A DNA stretch of 64,000 nt from JAGVIE01 sp964520905 (GTDB lineage Bacteria; Bacteroidota; Ignavibacteria; UBA10030; SZUA-254): contig CAZFQL010000002.1 of assembly GCA_964520905.1 (NCBI GenBank), positions 203,472 through 267,471 of the forward strand. The letters are read 5' to 3'. The notes under the pieces are model-generated. The model saw only the letters and a program-made list of their open reading frames with translations. It was not told the DNA's origin and searched no databases. The translations under genes were made by a program, and so were the position numbers. Shown here in pieces: positions 45,254-54,069 of the stretch. Position 1 is the stretch's first letter, and each line of letters opens with the position of its first letter.

Positions 45254-45859
45254 CTAAAAATATCGTCTGTAAACAACTACATCTGAAAGCTGAAGATAAA
45301 ATCGCCCACGCCACAGATCGTAAGATTGAAATTCGTCCGGCGGGTATAGGTTTGGGTGACGAACTGTTACAACAACCTTCTTAAAAAAAGTTTGAGTATT
45401 TGATTTTGTATTGGGATCTGTAAACAATACATAGAACACGGTGTCGACAACAGTAAAGGTGCCTAAGGATGGTGAATAGTAATATCTTTTATAATTGTTG
45501 TAATCGTCGATGTCGTTGTACTTAGTTGCCGATTTATAGGCTATTGTTGTATCGGGCAACTCAGGGATCGTTACAGCAGATATTTCTGATGGGATTGTAT
45601 TCGTCTCCGGACCTAAATAAACGCTCGGGGTAAGTTTTGTCTCTTGCCCCGGATAGACGCGTTTTCCATCGGTAGCGCTATCATATGCAGCAACCATAAT
45701 TTCATCTATCATCGATTGCGCGATAGATATGGCAGTTAGATGTGCTTCGGATTGAAGTATCGTCGTTGTTTTGCTCAATAACATCGAATTTATAGCTAAT
45801 GTCACGAATGACAATACAACAAGCGCCGCAATAATCAAAAGGACCTGTCCAGTGTTCAT
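45254..45859 (-). CDS. PilV-like minor pilin or pseudopilin
   Basis: 201-aa protein with leader and helix MNTG/QVLLIIAALVVLSFVTLAINSML; a Gly directly before the hydrophobic helix could be the cleavage residue. The helix continues into HLTAISIAQSMIDEIMVAAY, which resembles PilV/GspI proteins (ALxIAQxMIxE). The rest is a small globular domain with many Tyr residues. It follows pilB by 80 bases. The family's usual Glu5 is Ile/Leu here. Confidence 0.65.
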   Translation of the reverse strand: MNTGQVLLIIAALVVLSFVTLAINSMLLSKTTTILQSEAHLTAISIAQSMIDEIMVAAYDSATDGKRVYPGQETKLTPSVYLGPETNTIPSEISAVTIPELPDTTIAYKSATKYNDIDDYNNYKRYYYSPSLGTFTVVDTVFYVLFTDPNTKSNTQTFFKKVVVTVRHPNLYPPDEFQSYDLWRGRFYLQLSDVVVYRRYF

Positions 45860-45939
45860 AGCTTATCCTATATTTTACATAAACTACATCTAATTCAACC
45901 TACGTGCAATCTCGATGTGAGGAAGATCAAAGTTAATAT

Positions 45940-47730
45940 TTACTCCTCTGTAGTTGTTGCAACAATTTCCTCTAACGTCGTAGCCCCTTCCATCATCCGC
46001 TCCATACCGGATCTGCGCAACGTCCACATTCCATCTTTCATAGCCTGATCTCTAATGGCAGCCTCATTCACATCGTCGCCGGCACTTACAATGAGCTGTT
46101 TGATCTCACGTGTGAAATAGAGCGCTTCATGGATTGCGGCGCGCCCCTTCCATCCGGCATTACATTTGTCGCATCCTACCGGCTCATAAAATGTAGAATT
46201 CTTTATCATTTCTTCTGTAAAACCAAACTTCATAAATATTTGAACATCCTTATCTGTCATCTTCTGGGGTTTCTTACAATTTTTACAGAGCGTCCTTACT
46301 AAGCGTTGAGCAACGATGATGTTGATCGCATAAGCGATCAAGAACGATTCGATGCCCATTTTATACAGACGAGAAATTGCGCTCGGCGCATCATTGGTGT
46401 GAAGAGTTGAAAACGTGAGGTGACCGGTATTAGCGAGCTTGATCGCAATTTCCGCAGTAATCTTATCACGCATCTCGCCCACGAGAACGATATCCGGGTC
46501 ATGACGGAGGATACCTCGGATCGCTAGATCAAAATCCATCTTGGAGCCGATCTTCAATTGTCGCGCTCCCTTAATAATATACTCGACAGGATCTTCAACG
46601 GTCAGCACATTGACAGTTGGATCTATAACCTGATGCAGTGCTGCGATAAGAGTTGTACTTTTACCGCTTCCGGTCGGTCCCGTAAGGATTATTATCCCCT
46701 GAGGTTTAGAAATTGCTTTGTAGAAAAAGTCTTTCGCCGGACCTTGCAAACCCAATTTGCTCAGGTCGGTTATTACTTTTCGATCATCGAGCACACGGAT
46801 GACGATGCTTTCAAACTTGTGTTTAAATTCTGTGCCGACTATCGGCATTATCGATACGCGGAAGCGTATTTGATGACCGTCGATGCTTCGCTGGATAAAT
46901 CCGTCTTGAGACATTTCCCGTTCGAACCGGTCGACATTTTTAGAGCGGTCTTTAACAACAGCGGCAACTGCTTCCGGCATTGTGTTTTCCTGGATATGCC
47001 AGAGTTTAAGATTTCCATCCAACCGCATTAAAATTTCTGTACGGTTTCCCTCCTTCCCTATGATGTGAACATCGCTCGCTCCCTGCCTTACTGCTTCGAC
47101 CAAACATCCTTCTACAAGATTGACAAGCGCACTCTTACTGATTTCGCTCTCAAGCGTTTCTTCGTCGACCGCACTTTCATCATCACTACCGCCCTGGAGT
47201 TGAACATCCGCGCTTGCCAGTAACTTGAGAAATTCGTTCTCCGGCGGGACAACTTGTTCCATCAAACCTTGGAGTTCTTTCAGTCTGCAGTAACAGACTT
47301 CATATTTTTTTACTCCAAAATTCCGGGCAATAGATGGGATGTTGCGGTCGGTCGGATCGGAAGCTATGACGATTAATTTTTCCGGCTGCTTCTCGTCGAA
47401 TTTTAGCGGCAGCATCCGGGTCTGGATAAGAAGATCGCGGTAATTTTCCGGAAGAGTATCAACATTCCTCTTAATGAATTCGATTCGTATATTGTCGATC
47501 ACTTCATCGCTAAGATAAATTTCCCTGAATGCATAAAGATTGGCAACCTCGCGAAATACAAGGTCATGATCTATATGGAAATCGGTGACTAAAATCTGTC
47601 CGAGGTTTCTGCGATTCTTCTTATCTTCCGCTTCCCTGGTGTGAAGAGATTTTTCCAGGGTCTCATAATCGATGATACCTTTTTTTAATAATGTGTATCC
47701 TATTTTATCAGTTATATCAATATCTGCCAT
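45940..47730 (-). CDS. pilB: Type IV pilus extension ATPase PilB (GspE family)
   Basis: Cytoplasmic motor for pilus extension, 596 aa. An N-terminal MshEN-type domain (about 1-160) is followed by N2D and the ATPase core: Walker A GPTGSGKSTT, Asp box LTVEDPVEYII, Walker B DPDIVLVGEMRD and TGHLTFSTLHTNDAPSAISR. The zinc tetracysteine motif CKNCKKP ... CDKCNAGWKGRAAIHEAL is complete, which separates it from PilT. Acidic residues of the Asp box are normal here, in contrast to the PilT-like protein downstream. It is preceded by pilC (39 bases). Confidence 0.95.
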   Translation of the reverse strand: MADIDITDKIGYTLLKKGIIDYETLEKSLHTREAEDKKNRRNLGQILVTDFHIDHDLVFREVANLYAFREIYLSDEVIDNIRIEFIKRNVDTLPENYRDLLIQTRMLPLKFDEKQPEKLIVIASDPTDRNIPSIARNFGVKKYEVCYCRLKELQGLMEQVVPPENEFLKLLASADVQLQGGSDDESAVDEETLESEISKSALVNLVEGCLVEAVRQGASDVHIIGKEGNRTEILMRLDGNLKLWHIQENTMPEAVAAVVKDRSKNVDRFEREMSQDGFIQRSIDGHQIRFRVSIMPIVGTEFKHKFESIVIRVLDDRKVITDLSKLGLQGPAKDFFYKAISKPQGIIILTGPTGSGKSTTLIAALHQVIDPTVNVLTVEDPVEYIIKGARQLKIGSKMDFDLAIRGILRHDPDIVLVGEMRDKITAEIAIKLANTGHLTFSTLHTNDAPSAISRLYKMGIESFLIAYAINIIVAQRLVRTLCKNCKKPQKMTDKDVQIFMKFGFTEEMIKNSTFYEPVGCDKCNAGWKGRAAIHEALYFTREIKQLIVSAGDDVNEAAIRDQAMKDGMWTLRRSGMERMMEGATTLEEIVATTTEE

Positions 47731-47769
47731 AAAGTATTCTCAAGCGATTAAAAATTCCATCATTGTCTT

Positions 47770-49122
47770 CTAACGCCCTCCGGGGGCTGTACTGGGATGG
47801 AATGTAGCTGTTTCGGATGATACCAATGTGAGCAATGTTAATACAACCATGATTATCAAGTTTACCCATAATTGAATGAAATCGATGGCGTTGCGCATCT
47901 TGTAATTTGTTTCTTTTTCATAATAATCGGCAAGCTGGAGCGCTGTATGTTTAACAGTTCCCGTTTCAGCCCCCGAATGAAAGCGTGATATAGCAGTCTT
48001 TGTAAATACACCGCTTGCTTCAAATGCTTCGGTGATTCCTGCGCCGCGTTCTACCATCATTGGAATGGCAATAGTTTTTACCTGATGTTCCATATACTTA
48101 TTGCCACACGCTTCCGCTGCCATTTTTATAACATCGATATTCTCACCGGCTCCGCTGTACAGAGCATAGAATACACGGCAAAAAATTTCGATGGCTGTTT
48201 TATGTAATAATGAGCCAATAACCGGAATGCGCCAGATATATTTGTCTCTTATAAATTTGCCTTTTTCAGTAGTGAAAAATCGTGCTGCGATCAATACGGG
48301 GATCAAAGTAAGTATCAATAAGAGCAAGAAATTATCTTGAAGGAAATAACTCATCTGCAAAGATGCGTACGTCATCGGAAATTGTTTCATATCGATTTTT
48401 AACCGAACAAATACTTCCGCCATGCCGGGGAAAATAAATCCGATATAATAAACGCAAGCACCGAATAGAGCAAGCAATGTAACAATCGGCATAATCAGGG
48501 CGCTTTTAAGATTCTTCCGAAACTCAGCTTGCCGCTCTAAAAACTTTGCAGTGCTATCGTATATTTCAGCCATGTTACCACTTTTCGATGCCAGACCGAG
48601 CATGTGAGAGGCAAACCTCCCGATAACTGCCTCCTGCTTGACAAAAACTTTCTCGCTGTCCTTCCCTTGTTTCAATTCATTATTGATTTCCTTGATGGCA
48701 TCACGAAGTGTTTTATTCTCGATGTCGTTTACCATTAACTGAAGTATTTCATTGTATGGAAGTTTCTGCCGGATTAAATCGGCGCTCACACGTACAAAGG
48801 TGACAATTTCTGCGTTGGGCGGTTTCATCTTGAAGTCAAGCGACTTCTTGCGGACATTGATTACCCGGAACCCCATCTTAGAGAGAGCTTCCTGAACTTC
48901 TTCTTTGGTGAATGCTTTTTGTTCGCCGGTAATCGGTTTTTCACCACCGCGCTGAACTTTGTAAAAAAATGTTGCACGTCGTATAACACGCAGTAACTTA
49001 AACTTTCTCTGCGTAGCCATCTGTGTTGCTTTTTGTTTTGCAACTCTGGCGTTCTCAGCTTCAATCACACCCTGTACTACTTTTCCCGCCGGTGAAATTC
49101 CCTCAATACGAAACTCAGGCAT
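47770..49122 (-). CDS. pilC: Type IV pilus inner-membrane platform protein PilC (GspF family)
   Basis: 450-aa polytopic protein of the PilC/GspF family. An unusually long N-terminal cytoplasmic part begins with a ubiquitin-like or MshEN-adjacent stretch (FRIEGISPAGKVVQGVIEAENARVAKQKA). Two homologous helical domains follow, each ending in membrane helices (ALIMPIVTLLALFGACVYYI, then FLLLLILTLIPVLIAARFF and WVNLIIMVVLTLLTLVS), with GxGE-like SGAGENIDVIKMAAEACGN between. It is the first gene of its unit; a promoter candidate lies 105-133 bases upstream. Confidence 0.93.
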   Translation of the reverse strand: MPEFRIEGISPAGKVVQGVIEAENARVAKQKATQMATQRKFKLLRVIRRATFFYKVQRGGEKPITGEQKAFTKEEVQEALSKMGFRVINVRKKSLDFKMKPPNAEIVTFVRVSADLIRQKLPYNEILQLMVNDIENKTLRDAIKEINNELKQGKDSEKVFVKQEAVIGRFASHMLGLASKSGNMAEIYDSTAKFLERQAEFRKNLKSALIMPIVTLLALFGACVYYIGFIFPGMAEVFVRLKIDMKQFPMTYASLQMSYFLQDNFLLLLILTLIPVLIAARFFTTEKGKFIRDKYIWRIPVIGSLLHKTAIEIFCRVFYALYSGAGENIDVIKMAAEACGNKYMEHQVKTIAIPMMVERGAGITEAFEASGVFTKTAISRFHSGAETGTVKHTALQLADYYEKETNYKMRNAIDFIQLWVNLIIMVVLTLLTLVSSETATFHPSTAPGGR

Positions 49123-49226
49123 ATTCTCACTCCAAGATATACAATATATTAATAATTCGACACCGCTTAATTTATCTCATCCATCATTTCAATCTCAAGG
49201 ATGAGTATACTTTAATAAACCGACAT

Positions 49227-49255
49227 AATGTAGATACTGGCGAGATTAATTGCAA
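49227..49255 (-). promoter_or_regulatory. Candidate promoter of the pilC-pilB unit
   Basis: On the minus strand TTGCAA (49255-49250), 17 bases, TACATT (49232-49227), between the pilin terminator and the pilC start. The match is moderate and is given because a promoter must lie in this gap if the terminator works. Confidence 0.4.
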
Positions 49256-49311
49256 CTATTTTGTGCTAAACCTCAACAGTGCTCTTTTAACGTATAAAAA
49301 ATCTTTCTGAT

Positions 49312-49368
49312 AAAAAAAGCTTTGCCAGAAACAGGGATTTGATGTATTCCCTTTACTTCTGGCAAAGC
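49312..49368 (-). terminator. Strong intrinsic terminator behind the twin pilins
   Basis: On the minus strand GCTTTGCCAGAA (49368-49357) pairs perfectly over 12 bp with TTCTGGCAAAGC (49330-49319). An inner AGGGA/TCCCT pairing extends the stem, and seven Ts follow (49318-49312). It lies 63 bases after the second pilin stop, isolating the abundant pilin message from pilC and pilB. Confidence 0.9.
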
Positions 49369-49430
49369 ATATTGCGCAAAACAGTCCAAACTCTCAATTA
49401 ACGACTTGAGGTTTGAGTATCTGCGACTAT

Positions 49431-49814
49431 TTACCAACCGGAAGCAAATGACAATGTTGTCTTTCCGGTCGAATCTACTGTACAGTCGGCTGTGTACGAT
49501 GCATTCAATGACGATGTCCCGCGGAATACGATCGTTGTTGCCGTTCCTGCAGTTTGAAGTATATATGTTCCGTTATCATCCGATGCCATCTTTGTCGGAA
49601 CAACATAGTTAAGATATGATCCGCCGCCGCCGCCCATTGTCGTCGGGCGTATCTTGTATTGATAAGCATTGGCTGATATATTAACTAAGCTCGATGTTAT
49701 TCCGTCTTTGTTCGCTTGTGTGCTGTGTGCACCAAACTGTGATATACCGACGGCTATCGCGATACCAACTATGATAACGCCTAAGATGATGAGTAAAAGT
49801 TGCTGTTGACCCAT
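49431..49814 (-). CDS. Atypical type IV pilin-like protein (second of twin pair)
   Basis: 127-aa small secreted-structure protein. The leader is only MG before a 20-residue hydrophobic helix (QQQLLLIILGVIIVGIAIAVG); the type IV pilin signature GFTLIE with Glu5 is absent. A short globular domain follows with a poly-Gly turn (TMGGGGGSYLNY) and strands ending DCTVDSTGKTTLSFASGW. It is closely related to its upstream neighbour (helix, NKDGITSSLVNIS and SDDNGTY are nearly identical). AAAGGAG stands before the ATG. I recall similar QQQLLL pilin-like proteins in FCB genomes, but the assignment as pilus major subunit is inference from context. Confidence 0.78.
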   Translation of the reverse strand: MGQQQLLLIILGVIIVGIAIAVGISQFGAHSTQANKDGITSSLVNISANAYQYKIRPTTMGGGGGSYLNYVVPTKMASDDNGTYILQTAGTATTIVFRGTSSLNASYTADCTVDSTGKTTLSFASGW

Positions 49815-49875
49815 TGTAAATCTCCTTTATTTGTTTATGAATATGAATTAATTTTTTACGCTTTCTTTTCTCTTT

Positions 49876-50259
49876 CTAATTCCAACCGGTATAACTAACC
49901 ATTGTGAATCCAACACTATCTACCCTACATGTTGCAACCCATGAATTGTCCATCGATGATGTTCCTCTAAGCGTCAACTGGCTCTCCGTGACAGCGCCGT
50001 CAAGCGAATATGTTCCATTATCATCGGACTGCAATTTTACCGGTATCGAATAACCAAGGTATGAGGGTCTGCCGCCGCCAAGAACTTTCGGACGTAGCTT
50101 GTACTGATGGGCATCTGTCGATATGTTGACTAAACTCGATGTTACACCATCCTTGTTCGATTCGGTGCTGTTCGCGCCAAACATTGTGATGCCTACTGCT
50201 ATTGCCAGTCCTACTACTATCACGCCGAGTATTAATAAAAGAAGCTGCTGCTGACCCAT
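49876..50259 (-). CDS. Atypical type IV pilin-like protein (first of twin pair)
   Basis: 127-aa paralogue of the following gene, same length. Leader MG, helix QQQLLLLILGVIVVGLAIAVG, then NKDGVTSSLVNISTDAHQYK, a Gly-rich turn (VLGGGRPSYLGY), SDDNGTYSL and a C-terminal strand with one cysteine (WVATCRVDSVG). The single cysteine is at the same place in the twin (DCTVDS), so no internal disulfide is possible. It is expressed first, behind a sigma-54-type promoter (50311-50327) with a leader of about 40 bases, which suits a highly and conditionally expressed filament subunit. Confidence 0.78.
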   Translation of the reverse strand: MGQQQLLLLILGVIVVGLAIAVGITMFGANSTESNKDGVTSSLVNISTDAHQYKLRPKVLGGGRPSYLGYSIPVKLQSDDNGTYSLDGAVTESQLTLRGTSSMDNSWVATCRVDSVGFTMVSYTGWN

Positions 50260-50310
50260 AAATTATTATTGGTTAATTATGATAGCAAATAATTTGTTAT
50301 GGTTTGTATC

Positions 50311-50327
50311 TGCAAGGTACGTGCCAA
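50311..50327 (-). promoter_or_regulatory. Sigma-54 (RpoN)-type promoter of the pilin pair
   Basis: The minus strand reads TTGGCACGTACCTTGCA, matching the RpoN consensus YTGGCACGRNNNTTGCW at all conserved positions except the R. GG at -24 and GC at -12 have the right spacing. The predicted start near 50300 lies 41 bases before the pilin ATG. Activation would need a bacterial enhancer-binding protein, not found in this window. Confidence 0.75.
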
Positions 50328-50484
50328 TATCAACCAATAATATTACCACAGAAAAATCCAAAAAATTAGAATTATTTCTGGAATTATTAGAGAATTAAAA
50401 AAATATCTGATAGTAGATAAGGTAATAATTACTATCTACTCAGTAATTAATACCGACCCATGAAATTGGCTGGATGATCTCCCG

Positions 50485-51873
50485 TTATGCTATTATTTCT
50501 GTGTATTTATTTCTTTTTATAAATTGACCTCGTCCCGGACTCCCGCTCCATTCACCACGATTGACAATAACCTCACCTCTTGATAGAACTGTCTCAGCGA
50601 ATCCTTGAACCTTAAAACCTTCGTACATCGAGTAATCAACTCTCATATGGTGTGTCATCGCTGAGATTGTGTGAATCTTATTGGGATCCCAAATTACTAA
50701 ATCGGCATCGCTATCAACTTCAATCGTACCTTTCTTAGGAAACAACCCAAACAGCTTTGCAGGCGTTGTTGAAATGATGGCTACCCACTGATTGATAGAA
50801 ATACGTTCCTTGAGTACTCCTCTATCGAACAGCAGATGCAATCTATTCTCGATGCCGGGTCCTCCATTTGGAATTTTGCGAAAATCACTTATCCCCAAAT
50901 CTTTCTGCCCGTGGAAATTGAACGGACAATGATCGGTCGATACTATCTGGAGATGATTATTTTTTATACCATCCCATAATTTATCTTGATTCCATTTTTC
51001 CCGCAGCGGCGGCGTGAGGACATATTTTGCGCCCTCAAAGTCTGGTTTCTCCAGATCATCAATGGAGAGAAACAGATATTGCGGACATGTTTCCGCAAAT
51101 ACCTTAACTTTTTGATTCCTTGCTTCAATAATTTTCTGCAAAGCATCTTGGGAAGAGACATGAACGATGTAAACGGGAACATTTGCTTCCTCGGCTAAAT
51201 CGATTGCACGCTGAACTGCATCGGCTTCGGTTGTTGGAGGTCGGGTAAGCGCATGATAAATCGGTAATGTTTTGCCCTGGGCAATCGTTTTCTTTACAAT
51301 AGTTTCGATCTTGTTTCCATCCTCGGCGTGCATACAGATCAATCCGCCATTCTCCGCTGCTTTCTTCATTGCCTTAAGAATGGTTGAATCATCCACCATC
51401 AGTGCCCCCGGATATGCCATAAACAACTTGAAGCTTGTTATGCCTTGATCGATCATCTTATCCATGTCATTCAGGTAATCATCCGGCAACTCGGTAACGA
51501 TCATATGGAAGCCATAATCTATACATGCTTTACCTTCAGCTTTTTGCCGCCATACAGCTAATGCATCCTGCATCCTCATCCCTTTTGACTGCGTCGCGTA
51601 GTCTATGATCGTTGTAGTACCGCCAAATGCGGCAGCCCGTGTTCCCGTCTCAAAGTCATCGCTTGAAGAAATATTTCCTAACGGCATATCGAGGTGTGTA
51701 TGGACATCGACACCACCCGGAATAATATATTTTCCAGCAGCATCAATGATTTTATCCGCCTGGTATGTCAAGCCCACCCCGATAGCTGTAATTTTCTCTT
51801 GTTCAATAAATATATCGGCGATGTAGTTTTCATCGGCGGTAACAATTCTACCATTTCTGATCATTACTGACAT
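50485..51873 (-). CDS. Dihydropyrimidinase (D-hydantoinase family)
   Basis: Zinc amidohydrolase of 462 aa, opening dihydropyrimidine or hydantoin rings. Binuclear metal ligands are visible: His58 and His60 (GVDVHTHLDMPLG), Lys149 for carboxylation (GITSFKLFMAYPG), His182 (LICMHAEDG), His238 (VYIVHVSSQDAL) and the late Asp in VSTDHCPFNFHGQKD. N-terminal MIRNGRIVTADENYIADIFI and C-terminal AETVLSRGEVIVNRGEW are standard. No other pyrimidine-degradation gene is adjacent, so the natural substrate may differ. Allantoinase or dihydroorotase are less likely given the motif spacing. Confidence 0.94.
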   Translation of the reverse strand: MSVMIRNGRIVTADENYIADIFIEQEKITAIGVGLTYQADKIIDAAGKYIIPGGVDVHTHLDMPLGNISSSDDFETGTRAAAFGGTTTIIDYATQSKGMRMQDALAVWRQKAEGKACIDYGFHMIVTELPDDYLNDMDKMIDQGITSFKLFMAYPGALMVDDSTILKAMKKAAENGGLICMHAEDGNKIETIVKKTIAQGKTLPIYHALTRPPTTEADAVQRAIDLAEEANVPVYIVHVSSQDALQKIIEARNQKVKVFAETCPQYLFLSIDDLEKPDFEGAKYVLTPPLREKWNQDKLWDGIKNNHLQIVSTDHCPFNFHGQKDLGISDFRKIPNGGPGIENRLHLLFDRGVLKERISINQWVAIISTTPAKLFGLFPKKGTIEVDSDADLVIWDPNKIHTISAMTHHMRVDYSMYEGFKVQGFAETVLSRGEVIVNRGEWSGSPGRGQFIKRNKYTEIIA

Positions 51874-51949
51874 TGATTAACCGTCCAAAGTTGATATTTT
51901 CATAAGATCATTTCAGGAAATTAATCAATTTAGAATCCATTGGCAAGGA

Positions 51950-51978
51950 TTGCTTTTCCGATGTGTAAGATGTATATT
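51950..51978 (+). promoter_or_regulatory. Candidate promoter of murA
   Basis: TTGCTT (51950-51955), 17 bases, TATATT (51973-51978), in the 132-base divergent gap between dihydropyrimidinase and murA. AAAGGAA at 51993-51999 is the ribosome-binding site for the GTG start at 52006. Confidence 0.5.
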
Positions 51979-52005
51979 CCCCTTGCACAATCAAAGGAAC
52001 AATAA

Positions 52006-53268
52006 GTGGATAAATTTATCATTCATGGTGGAAAAAGACTAAATGGAACTGTCACCATCGGCGGCTCAAAGAATGCAGCCCTCGCGCTTATGCCCGCAAC
52101 GCTTTTGGCAAGCGGTAAGTATCAGTTCGATAATGTTCCTGAGCTGCGGGATATCACTACGATGGGCAAATTGCTCGAGATGATGGGCGCTGAGGTAGAA
52201 AAAAACGGACATACCCTGGCTCTAAACACATTTCGCGTGAATAAATTCGAAGCACCGTACGATCAAGTTAAGAAAATGCGAGCGTCAATTTATGTGCTCG
52301 GTCCGCTGATTGCACGATATGGTTATGCAAAAGTTTCTCTCCCGGGAGGTTGTGCCTGGGGACCAAGGCCCGTGAACTTGCATATTGAAGGAATGAAAAA
52401 GCTCGGCGCTAAAATAGAAATAGATCGGGGATATATTATAGCGAGAGCAAAACGACTTCGTGCGGCAAAGATTGCTTTCGATGTTTCAAGTGTTGGCGCC
52501 ACCGGGAATATTATAATGGCTGCCGTGCTGGCAAAAGGAACAACCGTCATCGAAAATGCTGCAATTGAACCGGAGATGACTGCCCTCTCAGAATTTCTTA
52601 TTAAGATGGGAGCGCATATCGATGGCATAGGAACCAGATGCCTCGAGATTGAAGGAGTTGACGCACTTCATCCTGTAAATGAAAGAATGATTCCGGATCG
52701 CATTGAAGCGGGAACGTTTCTCGCGGCTGCCGCATTGACAGCGGGTACAGTCAAACTCGAAAACTGCAACCCACGTCATTTAACAACCGTCATTTCAAAA
52801 TTTGAAGAAGCCGGCGCATCTATTCAGATTGGAGACGGATGGATAAAAATTAAATCCCAAAAAACGATTAAACCTGTTGATGTAACTACAGCAGTATATC
52901 CCGGATTTCCAACCGACATGCAAGCACAATGGATGTCGTTAATGACAATCGCGAAAGGATCATCGGTTATAACTGATTCGATTTATTATGATAGATTCAA
53001 ACATGTACCGGAACTCTTACGCCTGGGCGCCGATATCGAACTGAATAAAAACGTTGCTGTAATAAAAGGTGTAAAGAAACTTCGCGGCGCGAAGGTCATG
53101 TCGACAGATTTGCGCGCATCGGCGAGTCTTGTGCTTGCAGGGCTTGCTGCCGAGGGAAAAACCGAAGTGCTACGAGTCTATCATCTTGATCGTGGTTATG
53201 AACATTTAGAAAAGAAACTGCATTTACTCGGCGCGAAGATACGGCGCATTTCAGGAAAAGAATATTAA
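52006..53268 (+). CDS. murA: UDP-N-acetylglucosamine 1-carboxyvinyltransferase
   Basis: First committed step of peptidoglycan synthesis: adds enolpyruvate from PEP to UDP-GlcNAc in the cytoplasm. The 420-aa protein starts MDKFIIHGGKRLNGTVTIGGSKNAALALMPA, with Lys22/Asn23 of the active site, and has the reactive Cys116 in SLPGGCAWGPRPVNLH, so it should be fosfomycin-sensitive. DRIEAGTFLAAAALT and GFPTDMQAQWMSLM (active-site Asp) are present. The start is GTG with a good upstream AAAGGAA. The glycosyltransferase gene follows after 21 bases. Confidence 0.97.
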   Translation: MDKFIIHGGKRLNGTVTIGGSKNAALALMPATLLASGKYQFDNVPELRDITTMGKLLEMMGAEVEKNGHTLALNTFRVNKFEAPYDQVKKMRASIYVLGPLIARYGYAKVSLPGGCAWGPRPVNLHIEGMKKLGAKIEIDRGYIIARAKRLRAAKIAFDVSSVGATGNIIMAAVLAKGTTVIENAAIEPEMTALSEFLIKMGAHIDGIGTRCLEIEGVDALHPVNERMIPDRIEAGTFLAAAALTAGTVKLENCNPRHLTTVISKFEEAGASIQIGDGWIKIKSQKTIKPVDVTTAVYPGFPTDMQAQWMSLMTIAKGSSVITDSIYYDRFKHVPELLRLGADIELNKNVAVIKGVKKLRGAKVMSTDLRASASLVLAGLAAEGKTEVLRVYHLDRGYEHLEKKLHLLGAKIRRISGKEY

Positions 53269-53289
53269 CAAGTAATTGAATCAATATCT

Positions 53290-54036
53290 ATGAAAGTTAT
53301 TGTTGTAATGCCGGCATATAACGCCGCGCGAACTCTCGAACCGACGGTGAGAGATATTCCGCCGGGAAGTGTCGATGAAATTATCCTCGTCGATGACGCA
53401 AGTAAGGATAACACAATCGAAGTTGCAAAACGTTTAAAACTTACAATCGGCATACATGATTCGAACCGCGGATACGGCGCAAATCAAAAAACATGTTACC
53501 GCCTTGCGCTTGAGCACGGCGCCGATATTGTGGTAATGATCCATCCCGATTATCAATATGACAGTAGGCTCACGCCATATCTTGTCGGATTATTAAAGGA
53601 TGCCCATTTAGACGTTATGCTCGGATCGCGCATCCGAACACGTAAGGAAGCGTTAGACGGCGGAATGCCGCACTATAAATATTTTGCCAACAGGGTGTTG
53701 ACGCTTTTCGAAAATATCGGAACCGGAATGAATCTTTCGGAATGGCACACGGGTTTCCGCGCATTCCACCGCAGAGTTCTTGAAACTATACCGTGGGAAA
53801 ATAATTCCGATGATTTCGTATTCGACAGCCAAATTCTGATGCAGTGCGTCGCATTCGGTTTTCGCATTGGCGAAGTACCGGTACCGGTACGTTATCACGA
53901 CACGTCTTCCTCCATCAATTGGAAAAGAAGTATTACTTACGGGTTAAGAACGATGCAAACCCTCGGAATATTCTTACTCCACAGAATCCATCTGATCCAA
54001 TCACCACTGTTTACACCACAGCATAATCGTGATTGA
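53290..54036 (+). CDS. Family 2 glycosyltransferase, dolichol-phosphate-mannose-synthase-like
   Basis: 248-aa GT-A fold enzyme without membrane helices. N-terminal VIVVMPAYNAARTLEPTVRDI and VDEIILVDDASKDNTIEVA are the nucleotide-binding part, DSNRGYGANQKTCYRLALEHGADIVVMIHPDYQYD gives the metal-site region, and GSRIRTRKEALDGGMPHYKY with ANRVLTLFENIGTGMNLSEWHTGFRAF is typical of DPM1/GtrB-like proteins that load a sugar on a polyprenyl phosphate. The three genes that follow encode GT-C membrane transferases that would use such a lipid-linked sugar, which is the reason for this reading. Sugar identity is unknown. Confidence 0.9.
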   Translation: MKVIVVMPAYNAARTLEPTVRDIPPGSVDEIILVDDASKDNTIEVAKRLKLTIGIHDSNRGYGANQKTCYRLALEHGADIVVMIHPDYQYDSRLTPYLVGLLKDAHLDVMLGSRIRTRKEALDGGMPHYKYFANRVLTLFENIGTGMNLSEWHTGFRAFHRRVLETIPWENNSDDFVFDSQILMQCVAFGFRIGEVPVPVRYHDTSSSINWKRSITYGLRTMQTLGIFLLHRIHLIQSPLFTPQHNRD

Positions 54037-54069
54037 TTTCTTTCGTTCGATATTATACATCGTGCGGCA

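Larger units (their letters stand above)
49123..49430. other. 308-base intergenic region between the pilins and pilC
   Basis: Holds the pilin terminator (49312-49368) and a candidate pilC promoter (49227-49255). No reading frame with a start signal was seen. Nothing else is recognised. Confidence 0.6.

Noticed and set aside
50265..50341. ATTATTGGTT/AACCAATAAT inverted repeat as an RNA hairpin before the pilins
   Set aside because: The upstream arm lies before the predicted sigma-54 start, so both arms would not be in one transcript; an activator site is possible but unsupported.
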